From an uncultured Actinomycetes bacterium (GTDB lineage: Bacteria > Actinomycetota > Acidimicrobiia > Acidimicrobiales > Ilumatobacteraceae): a stretch of 5,477 nt of DNA. The DNA is taken from assembly GCA_903925985.1 (NCBI GenBank), contig CAIYHK010000239.1, positions 1 through 5,477 of the forward strand, in the 5' to 3' direction. A program made the position numbers and the translations under genes. Positions 1-5,065 of the stretch are shown here, piece by piece. How positions within the stretch are numbered: position 1 is the stretch's first letter; each line of letters begins with the position of its first letter. The notes beneath the pieces were generated by a model that made no database searches, was not told the DNA's origin, and saw nothing but the letters and a program-made list of their open reading frames with translations.

Positions 1-355
1 GGGTGTTGGCGGTGAGCATCTTTTTCAGTGCTTCTAGCGAGGATTCGGCACGATTTTCCTGCACGAAACCAATAACGGCATTCAGCATCACTACAACAAG
101 GACAACTATTGGGGTCTTTACATCACCCGATACAAAGAGGCTTACGACGGCTGCAACAAAGAGGATTGCAATCAGGAAATCCTTGAACTGGTCCGCAAAA
201 CGCTTCCAAGCTGGGCGCCGGTCCACATCGGCAAGGCGGTTTTCGCCATGTGATTCGAGTCGTGCTGAGGCTTCGCTTGAATCAAGCCCACGGCCTAGAT
301 CCACCCCGAGTTGCAACAACGCTTCGTCAACACTCTGTGAATGAACAGGTTTCAT
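1..355 (-). CDS. P-type cation-transporting ATPase, N-terminal part (runs off left edge)
   Basis: The 118 visible residues match the start of PMA1/SERCA-like P-type ATPases, membrane pumps that use ATP and a phospho-aspartate intermediate to move cations. Residues about 5-58 look like the cation-ATPase N-terminal domain: a VDEALLQLGVD helix, then GLDSSEASARLESHGENRL, then a basic linker leading into DQFKDF. Two hydrophobic segments follow, about 60-76 and 82-98. The second ends in NAVIGFVQENRAESSLEALK, the family's conserved TM2 exit into the actuator domain. Families of this type are usually 850-950 residues, so most of the protein, including the DKTGT site and the M4-M6 ion-binding residues, lies outside the window. 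The ion (Ca2+, Mn2+ or other) therefore cannot be named. The ATG at 355 suits the usual N-terminus. No Shine-Dalgarno sequence precedes it. The gene is cut only by the window edge and shows no sign of damage. Confidence 0.93.
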   Translation of the reverse strand, partial: MKPVHSQSVDEALLQLGVDLGRGLDSSEASARLESHGENRLADVDRRPAWKRFADQFKDFLIAILFVAAVVSLFVSGDVKTPIVVLVVVMLNAVIGFVQENRAESSLEALKKMLTANT

Positions 356-389
356 GGCTGGATCTGAAATAGAAGTTGACACTTGTTTC

Positions 390-415
390 CCTTCGGATTG
401 CTATTTATCCGAAGG
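390..415. promoter_or_regulatory. Perfect 9-bp dyad upstream of the ATPase gene
   Basis: CCTTCGGAT at 390-398 and ATCCGAAGG at 407-415 are exact reverse complements separated by 8 bases. The right arm ends 35 bases upstream of the ATPase start codon on the minus strand. It could be a repressor or activator operator, or a stem-loop in the ATPase 5' leader. No T-run follows on either strand, so a factor-independent terminator is less likely. The function is inferred from position only. Confidence 0.45.
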
Positions 416-520
416 TCTCTCCCTTTACATCGGGCCGGGTCTATCGACCGTATTGACGACTCCGATTCGCAAGTTTCCCTGCGGGGATACTCCCCTTCTG
501 GCATAAAACGATACCAGTCA

Positions 521-543
521 ATTGATGGGAATTCCCACTCAAT
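521..543. promoter_or_regulatory. Long palindrome centred on TGGGAATTCCCA
   Basis: A perfect 12-base palindrome (526-537) is flanked by ATTGA (521-525) and its complement TCAAT (539-543), with one extra C at 538. Together they make an 11-bp imperfect dyad. It lies in the gap between the VOC gene stop and the ATPase start, about 170 bases upstream of the latter. Its shape fits a homodimer binding site, but no regulator gene is visible in the window. Confidence 0.35.
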
Positions 544-571
544 CAAGCAGGTCGAAGTGCGCAGTGACAAT

Positions 572-596
572 TGAAGTTGAGTCAGTGACAACTTCA
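572..596 (-). terminator. Stem-loop just after the VOC gene stop, weak terminator candidate
   Basis: TGAAGTTG at 572-579 pairs exactly with CAACTTCA at 589-596 around a 9-base loop, and the stem begins 7 bases past the VOC stop codon on the minus strand. The position fits a transcript end. The stem is AT-rich and only a short, broken T stretch follows, so this is at best a weak or protein-assisted terminator. Confidence 0.35.
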
Positions 597-603
597 CCCA
601 TGT

Positions 604-1239
604 CTATACCGACATCAAAGCAATTGGTACACGAAGTCCAGCGATTGCGCGAATCGTTGCGATTCGCCGACCTTCTTGGACCGCGTCTTTTGGAGGTGAA
701 ACAACATCTGGGCCAAGCCACTCACATGCGCGGTCAAGATCGGCAACATTAAAGACAACCCCCCACAACGATGCACCTAAAGGAGTACCACGACGCTCGA
801 CTATTTCAATCACAACACCGCCCAACTTGTGGAATCCCTGACGCATCTCTTCGCTAACTTCGCGCACTCGGCGCAGTTCGCTTCCGGTTGACTCCAAAAG
901 TGCATTCGAGGTGCGTTGCAAGTCATCAGTGTTAATAACAATGTGATCAATACCAACAAGACCTAACGGCGACTCAGACAATTCTTTGCTTAACTTCGCC
1001 GCAGACAAAGTCGGGATGCCATCTACATCGCCAGTTCTGCGAAGTCCTTCCAACGACCAGCCAATGAGCCCAGCCCCTGATTCACTCGCGTCGCCACCGG
1101 CGACTCCAACAAATCGGAACTGGACGCCACATATGAGGGGCTCATCATCCGTTTCCGGGGGCAGCAATCCACAAACCTGCCATTGCTCACGCTCGGCTTG
1201 AATAGTCAGCCCACTCACCTGGGCCACGGGTTCGCTCAT
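604..1239 (-). CDS. VOC (glyoxalase/dioxygenase fold) family protein
   Basis: A 211-residue soluble protein with no signal peptide. The C-terminal half carries the vicinal-oxygen-chelate signature: GLVGIDHIVINTDDLQRT at about 94-110, then LRRVRE, MRQGFHKLGGVVIEIVE at 132-148, FNVADLD at 163-169, and the closing stretch KDAVQEGRRIATIR followed by GLRVPIALMS. H99 and E145 sit where metal ligands occur in the superfamily. The N-terminal half (about 1-90), with IGWSLEG and DVDGIPT, resembles the divergent first module of two-module actinobacterial VOC proteins, so the length is normal. It has no obvious second histidine ligand, so metal binding and catalysis are uncertain. Substrates vary widely in this superfamily and none can be assigned. 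The gene starts 24 bases after the bL37 stop on the same strand and was probably cotranscribed with it. No Shine-Dalgarno sequence precedes the ATG, only a pyrimidine-rich stretch. Confidence 0.82.
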   Translation of the reverse strand: MSEPVAQVSGLTIQAEREQWQVCGLLPPETDDEPLICGVQFRFVGVAGGDASESGAGLIGWSLEGLRRTGDVDGIPTLSAAKLSKELSESPLGLVGIDHIVINTDDLQRTSNALLESTGSELRRVREVSEEMRQGFHKLGGVVIEIVERRGTPLGASLWGVVFNVADLDRACEWLGPDVVSPPKDAVQEGRRIATIRAIAGLRVPIALMSV

Positions 1240-1263
1240 AGAGAGATAGGAAAAGGCGAAATC

Positions 1264-1350
1264 TCAGCCGCGACCCATGTTGGGACGCTTGCCGTGATTG
1301 GCCTTTGAGCGACGCATGCGCGCCTTGCGCTTCTTAGTCTTCTTCGACAT
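1264..1350 (-). CDS. Ribosomal protein bL37 (28 residues)
   Basis: A 28-codon gene, ATG at 1350 to TGA at 1264. The product is extremely basic: the N-terminal half is almost all Lys and Arg (MSKKTKKRKARMRR), followed by SKANHGKRPN and a short GRG tail. The ANHGKRPN block is what I recall as the hallmark of bL37, a very small large-subunit protein first seen in mycobacterial ribosome structures near the peptidyl transferase centre. The usual length is about 24 residues, so this copy has a few extra at the C-terminus. It lies 47 bases after the nuclease lipoprotein stop and 24 bases before the VOC gene, all on one strand. No good Shine-Dalgarno sequence precedes the ATG at normal spacing: GGTAGGG ends about 11 bases upstream. 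Its TAGGGT could instead be a -10 box for a leaderless transcript. Standard gene finders easily miss it. Identity rests on the remembered family motif. Confidence 0.85.
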   Translation of the reverse strand: MSKKTKKRKARMRRSKANHGKRPNMGRG

Positions 1351-1359
1351 AGGGATTAC

Positions 1360-1365
1360 ACCCTA
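1360..1365 (-). promoter_or_regulatory. Candidate -10 box of bL37 gene (TAGGGT)
   Basis: Read on the minus strand, TAGGGT fits TANNNT and lies 9 bases before the bL37 ATG. That would place the transcript start at or within a few bases of the start codon. No convincing -35 hexamer is seen, as is common for actinobacterial leaderless promoters. This is inference from spacing only. Confidence 0.35.
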
Positions 1366-1368
1366 CCT

Positions 1369-1391
1369 TTTGGGACCCACTGGCTCCCAAA
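1369..1391 (-). terminator. Stem-loop between the nuclease lipoprotein and bL37 genes
   Basis: TTTGGGA (1369-1375) and TCCCAAA (1385-1391) form an exact 7-bp stem with a 9-base loop, beginning 6 bases past the lipoprotein stop on the minus strand. It lacks a T-run, so it may be a weak terminator, a 3'-end-protecting hairpin or a leader element of bL37. The choice between these is open. Confidence 0.35.
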
Positions 1392-1397
1392 CAGCGA

Positions 1398-2357
1398 TTA
1401 GGCGTACTTCCAGCGCCATCCTGAGCCACTATCAGCGCACTGCACGCGCCGACCATTAGAGGCAAGCCCGTATTGCCCGCGGTGCTCAGTCTTGCAAAAC
1501 CAGCCAGCTTGCACTTCGGTAGCCACATAATCGCCGCTATTCCCCGAGGATGAGGTGGTTGTTGGCGATGGAAGTGGTCCAAAGCTGGTCGATGCTTTTT
1601 TGATCTTTGCGATTTTGAGACCCGCACAATTGGTGCGTAGCTGTTTCTTTACATATCCAGCTTCGCTGGCGTCCATGGTCAAACTCCACCGAGCTTTCAC
1701 TGCTACCCAATCGCCGAGATACTTGCAGCGATAACTGCTCACTGAAGGCATCCATTGTGATGGATCGTTGTCGCTCTTTGATCCGTTGGAGCTGCCTGTG
1801 ACCGCAATCAATGAACGGCGATCGGCAACATCATTTGCATAACGCTCACGTGTCGCGGCATCCCAACGCCAGGCTCCAGAATCCCAAGCTTCTTTCAACG
1901 GAACCATGTGATCAATATCTACCTCGGCACGATCACTCAGGGTGATTCCGTCGTAGGCCGAATACCAGTCGCCTGCAACCACGTAGCAGGGTGAGTCAAC
2001 TTGTGGAAGTGTGATCGATTCCTGTTTCAAAACGTGCTCGCGCGCATTACACCCGGCTGCGTCAACAGTGACCCAATGGCGGAAGTAATCGCGTTCGTAG
2101 CCACTTGGATATTCATTAGCAACCACGAGCCGATTAGCAACCGCCAATGCGTCAACCTTGCCTCCAGCCGTTACAGCTACCCCGCTGCTGCCAGAGCCAC
2201 CTTCATCAAGCGGTGATTCAATGGGACGGTCATCAGTGGACTTCGCAACACCGACTTCCACGACCCCCGAGGTTGTCCCAGTGGGACTTGAGCAAGCTGC
2301 GAGTGAGATCGCAAAGCCGAGAACAAATAAGGCCGGGTGGTGTGGGGAACGAACCAT
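1398..2357 (-). CDS. Predicted lipoprotein with HNH (GmrSD/DUF1524-like) nuclease domain
   Basis: A 319-residue protein. Residues 1-22 are a lipoprotein signal with hydrophobic core LFVLGFAISLAAC, and C22 would be lipidated and anchored on the outer face of the cytoplasmic membrane. After a low-complexity linker (about 23-65), residues about 68-245 match the HNH family common as secreted actinobacterial proteins: DIDHMVPLKEAWDSGAW (147-163) with the catalytic-type D149-H150, RYANDV, LIAVTGSSNGSKSD (183-196) with N191, DPSQWMP (198-204), and WVAVKARWSL. C103/C124 and C211/C244 could form disulfides, fitting export. A Ser/Thr/Pro linker (about 255-275) leads to a C-terminal module (about 277-319) with WFC, a second Cys and closing WRWKY, resembling a small cysteine/tryptophan tail seen on other exported actinobacterial nucleases. 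The likely role is cell-surface DNA cleavage for nutrition or defence, which is inference. The start lies 23 bases after the ferredoxin stop. Confidence 0.9.
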   Translation of the reverse strand: MVRSPHHPALFVLGFAISLAACSSPTGTTSGVVEVGVAKSTDDRPIESPLDEGGSGSSGVAVTAGGKVDALAVANRLVVANEYPSGYERDYFRHWVTVDAAGCNAREHVLKQESITLPQVDSPCYVVAGDWYSAYDGITLSDRAEVDIDHMVPLKEAWDSGAWRWDAATRERYANDVADRRSLIAVTGSSNGSKSDNDPSQWMPSVSSYRCKYLGDWVAVKARWSLTMDASEAGYVKKQLRTNCAGLKIAKIKKASTSFGPLPSPTTTSSSGNSGDYVATEVQAGWFCKTEHRGQYGLASNGRRVQCADSGSGWRWKYA

Positions 2358-2363
2358 GGCGAA

Positions 2364-2369
2364 ACTCTA
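2364..2369 (-). promoter_or_regulatory. Candidate -10 box of the nuclease lipoprotein gene (TAGAGT)
   Basis: On the minus strand TAGAGT lies exactly 6 bases upstream of the ATG at 2357. The short gap after the ferredoxin has no Shine-Dalgarno sequence, so a leaderless transcript from inside the operon is plausible. Only spacing and the TANNNT match support it. Confidence 0.35.
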
Positions 2370-2380
2370 GAAGGGGCCCG

Positions 2381-2617
2381 TCACACAGTTTCGATGAAGA
2401 TGCATTCACCCGGGCACACCAGCGCTGCCCGAACAACGGCTTCTTCATAGCGCGGATCAACTTCTGCGGGTGAACGAGCCCCACCTGGGTCATTAAGCGG
2501 TCCGCCGTTTTCACACACGTAGGCAATTCCATCCTCTAAGAGAGTAAAGACGCTGTGGCAGTGGTCTACGCAAAGGCCATCGCCCGTGCAGAGATCCTGA
2601 TCAATCCACACGCGCAT
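2381..2617 (-). CDS. Small ferredoxin with a single Fe-S cluster
   Basis: A 78-residue acidic, cytoplasmic electron carrier. It opens with VWIDQDLCTGDGLC, the typical start of a common actinobacterial ferredoxin family. The cluster motif is C10-x2-D13-x2-C16-x3-C20, and C68-P completes it in CPGECIFIE near the C-terminus. Asp at position 13 stands where the second Cys of a four-Cys [4Fe-4S] motif would be, as in the Pyrococcus furiosus ferredoxin, so the cluster may be [4Fe-4S] with an Asp ligand or a [3Fe-4S]. C20 is followed by His rather than the more usual Pro. C35 and C72 are additional cysteines. The redox partner is unknown: such proteins often serve cytochromes P450 or other oxygenases, and none is present here. 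The ATG at 2617 gives the expected N-terminus. It is divergent from oligopeptidase B and is the first gene of the minus-strand run. Confidence 0.9.
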   Translation of the reverse strand: MRVWIDQDLCTGDGLCVDHCHSVFTLLEDGIAYVCENGGPLNDPGGARSPAEVDPRYEEAVVRAALVCPGECIFIETV

Positions 2618-2656
2618 GTCTCCACGCTATTGCCAACTGACCTACCCTGACTACTT
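2618..2656. promoter_or_regulatory. Divergent promoter spacer between ferredoxin and oligopeptidase B genes
   Basis: Only 39 bases separate the two divergent start codons, so both promoters must overlap each other or the facing gene. For the plus strand, TACCCT at 2643-2648 ends 8 bases before the GTG. For the minus strand, TAGCGT (2629-2624) ends 6 bases before the ferredoxin ATG. Both fit TANNNT -10 boxes of leaderless transcripts. A GGAG at 2620-2623 (minus strand) is only 2 bases from the ferredoxin ATG, too close for a normal Shine-Dalgarno sequence. No clear -35 hexamers are seen. Confidence 0.5.
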
Positions 2657-4684
2657 GTGCCTGCACCAATTGCCCCACGCCGCAAACATGAGTGGACTCG
2701 TCCAACAGGAAATGTGATCGATGATTGGGCTTGGCTCAACAATCGCGAAGACCCAGAGGTCATTAAATATCTCGAGACCGAGAATTCACACACGAATGAG
2801 TGGTTGAGTTCCCATCGCACGATCATTGACACTCTTTTCGCCGAGATCAAGTCCCGTATCCAAGAAACCGATATGTCGGTTCCCGTGCGCAATGGGGATT
2901 GGTGGTACGTATCCCGAACGACCGAAGGTTTGGATTACCAAACTCACTGCCGTGGGCGCACGAAGGAATCCGCCGACCAGCAAGTGATACTCGACGAAAA
3001 CACCGAAGCGGTTGATCATGACTTTTTCTCTCTTCAATGTTTTGATCTGAGCTGCGACCAAAACCTGCTCGCATGGTCTGCTGACATAGACGGTAGCGAG
3101 AAGGCAACTATCAAGTTCAGAGATTTGCGCACGGGAATTGACTTAGCCGATGAACTTGCCGGCACTACTTGGGGTGGCACTGCATGGTCCACCGACGGAA
3201 CCCACTTCTTCTATGTCACCCCAGATGATGCAATGCGGCCATGGCGAGTGTGGCGACACAAAATAGGCACCCCACAAGCCGTGGACACGATTGTTTTTGA
3301 AGAACCCGATGAGCGTTTCTTTGTTGGCATCGGGCTCACTCGCTCCGAGCGATTCGTTGTTATCGATTCAGCGAGTAAAACCTCTGCCGAGGTCCACATC
3401 ATTGATGCGACCAATCCCCAAACTGCGATCCAATTAGTCAGCCCGCGACGCGATGACATTGAATACTCAATTGATGACTGGGGCGACCAGCTGGTAGTTC
3501 TCACAAATATCGACGCCGTTGACTTCAAACTCTGCAGTGCGAATCTTGATACACCATCTGAGTGGACCGATCTTGTTCCTCATCTTTCCGGACGTCGAAT
3601 AACTGGCGTTGAAGCATTTCGTGATCACTTAGTGATGACTTCGTGGACAAAGGGGCAACAGACCATCAGTGTCGTAACGCGCGATGGAGTAATCGAAGAT
3701 TTGGATCAGCCATCGGTGCCATGTGAACTCGAGCTGGAATCAAATCCAAACTGGGATTCAGACTCAGTTCGATTTACAAGACAATCGCTATGTGAACCAC
3801 CTGGTGTTTATGAACAATCACTCGTCGACAAAACGACCACAACTTTGAAGTTGACCCCAGTACCCAATACCGACCTGGCAAATTACGTGAGCACAAGGGA
3901 ATGGGCGCGATCAGTTGACGGCACACTCGTCCCAGTTGACATCGTCCACCATGTCGACACCCCCCTCGACGGAACAGCGCCATGCGTGGTCTATGCCTAC
4001 GGTGCTTACGAAATCTCAATCCCACCGTGGTTTTCAGTAGCAAGACTCTCGCTGCTTGATCGTGGATTTATCTGGGCCCTGGTACATCCGCGTGGCGGCG
4101 GCGAGATGGGACGCAACTGGTACTTCGAAGGCCGCCTCATGGCAAAGGCAAACACATTTGCTGATGTCAATTATGCAGCGATGCATCTCGTCACCAAACG
4201 AATTGCTGCTGCTGACAAACTGATCGTGCGTGGAGGTAGTGCGGGCGGATTAATGGTCGGTGCGTGCATCAACCGGGACCCAGAACTTTGGGCTGGCGCA
4301 ATCGCAGAGGTCCCATTCGTTGATGTTGTCAACACAATGAGCGATCCCTCGATGCCTCTCACGGTCACCGAATGGGAGGAATGGGGCGACCCGCGGGTTG
4401 AGCCTTGGGCGAGCTACATGCTTTCTTATTCCCCATATGACAACATCACTGCGCGAAACTTTCCAGCAATTTTCGCTACCGCTGGAATCAACGATCCACG
4501 GGTGAGTTACCACGAGCCGGCGAAGTGGATCGCGAAAATTCGCTCATGCAACACAGGTAACCAACCAATTCTCTTCAAGTGTGAAATGGGAGCCGGGCAC
4601 GGTGGTGCCTCGGGGCGTTACGACCGCTGGCGCGACGAAGCGGAAATTGTCGCATTTTGTTTGACTACCGGTTCGGGTATCTAA
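2657..4684 (+). CDS. ptrB: Oligopeptidase B (S9A serine peptidase)
   Basis: A 675-residue cytoplasmic serine peptidase of the prolyl oligopeptidase family, which cuts short peptides after Arg or Lys. The N-terminal cap (WAWLNNREDPEVIKYLETEN) leads to a beta-propeller (about 70-400) that limits substrate size, then the alpha/beta-hydrolase domain. Visible there are YAYGAYE with the oxyanion-type Y448, RGGGEMGRNWY, the nucleophile S528 in GGSAGG, D613 in INDPRV, and H648 in GAGHGG. VPFVDVVNTM and SYSPYDN are strong oligopeptidase B signatures. E572 and E574 in TEWEEW correspond to the acidic pair linked to basic-residue preference in the enterobacterial enzyme. The length is close to the E. coli enzyme's (about 686). 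GTG is the start because family similarity begins at once and the next in-frame ATG is about 70 codons on. No signal peptide is seen. Its TAA overlaps the stop of the convergent MauE-like gene. Confidence 0.95.
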   Translation: MPAPIAPRRKHEWTRPTGNVIDDWAWLNNREDPEVIKYLETENSHTNEWLSSHRTIIDTLFAEIKSRIQETDMSVPVRNGDWWYVSRTTEGLDYQTHCRGRTKESADQQVILDENTEAVDHDFFSLQCFDLSCDQNLLAWSADIDGSEKATIKFRDLRTGIDLADELAGTTWGGTAWSTDGTHFFYVTPDDAMRPWRVWRHKIGTPQAVDTIVFEEPDERFFVGIGLTRSERFVVIDSASKTSAEVHIIDATNPQTAIQLVSPRRDDIEYSIDDWGDQLVVLTNIDAVDFKLCSANLDTPSEWTDLVPHLSGRRITGVEAFRDHLVMTSWTKGQQTISVVTRDGVIEDLDQPSVPCELELESNPNWDSDSVRFTRQSLCEPPGVYEQSLVDKTTTTLKLTPVPNTDLANYVSTREWARSVDGTLVPVDIVHHVDTPLDGTAPCVVYAYGAYEISIPPWFSVARLSLLDRGFIWALVHPRGGGEMGRNWYFEGRLMAKANTFADVNYAAMHLVTKRIAAADKLIVRGGSAGGLMVGACINRDPELWAGAIAEVPFVDVVNTMSDPSMPLTVTEWEEWGDPRVEPWASYMLSYSPYDNITARNFPAIFATAGINDPRVSYHEPAKWIAKIRSCNTGNQPILFKCEMGAGHGGASGRYDRWRDEAEIVAFCLTTGSGI

Positions 4685-5064
4685 AAACCGACTGCTGCAA
4701 CAATTGCAAGAACGATCAAGCACATGTTGCGTGCAACGTCCGCGGGACTAATTGTCTTACGCGAAAATTTGCCAAAGCAAGCGCAAGTCGGTGGGTTTCC
4801 ATCGATAATTTTCTTTACGAGCAGAAGTGTCATCGCGGCCAGTGTTGATGCTGCAATCAATGCAAGAACCACGGTTGCAATGCCAAATATCAAACCCAGC
4901 CCCAGGGCCGATTCATAAACAGGAACCACAATCGCCACACCATGTGGCACACCAAGCGTTCGTGCATCCATTCTCCACTGCTCCAGCGCCACCAATTTTG
5001 AAACACCAGCAAATGCCAAAACGGCCCCGATGATCACCGCGCATGCGACGGCGATGTTGTGCAT
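4681..5064 (-). CDS. MauE/DoxX-like redox-associated membrane protein
   Basis: A 127-residue integral membrane protein with four hydrophobic segments, about 2-20, 42-62, 64-84 and 112-127. The loop before the last one carries PPTCACFGKFSRKTIS, whose C94-x-C96-FG pair and the following ADVARN are typical of the MauE family. These proteins resemble part of DsbD and are thought to pass reducing equivalents across the membrane or help disulfide formation in exported partners. SKLVALEQW near residues 22-30 is also characteristic. The ATG at 5064 is preferred over an upstream TTG at 5091: it lies one base after the flavin reductase stop (TGA-G-ATG), which fits translational coupling, and it puts a membrane segment right at the N-terminus. 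No thioredoxin-like or methylamine dehydrogenase partner is visible, so the electron acceptor is unknown. Confidence 0.86.
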   Translation of the reverse strand: MHNIAVACAVIIGAVLAFAGVSKLVALEQWRMDARTLGVPHGVAIVVPVYESALGLGLIFGIATVVLALIAASTLAAMTLLLVKKIIDGNPPTCACFGKFSRKTISPADVARNMCLIVLAIVAAVGF

Positions 5065-5065
5065 C

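Larger units (their letters stand above)
356..603. other. Gap with several dyads and no supported gene
   Basis: This is the longest stretch without a supported gene (248 bases). It separates the end of the minus-strand VOC gene from the start of the minus-strand ATPase gene. It holds three dyads annotated separately, plus a small GGGGA-TAC-TCCCC hairpin at 484-496. No tRNA fold, rRNA segment or riboswitch was recognised. An 81-codon reading frame on the minus strand spans it and is judged doubtful in the findings. No promoter hexamer pair with good spacing was found. Confidence 0.6.

Noticed and set aside
3..344. 113-residue open frame on the plus strand
   Set aside because: It is antisense to the P-type ATPase N-terminus, has low-complexity Ser/Thr/Arg composition and no recognisable family.
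499..524. TTGACT on the minus strand as a -35 box for the ATPase
   Set aside because: No TANNNT hexamer lies at 16-19 bases spacing downstream, and the ATPase start is about 165 bases away.
986..1201. Plus-strand frame of about 71 codons
   Set aside because: It lies entirely antisense to the well-supported VOC gene and shows no domain or ribosome-binding site.
1334..1627. Minus-strand frame of 97 codons overlapping the nuclease 3' end
   Set aside because: It runs in another frame through the C-terminal nuclease module and the hairpin, and has no recognised family.
2147..2473. Plus-strand frame of 108 codons across the nuclease and ferredoxin genes
   Set aside because: It spans two genes with clear family motifs on the other strand, and its composition is Pro/Gln/Arg-rich shadow-type.
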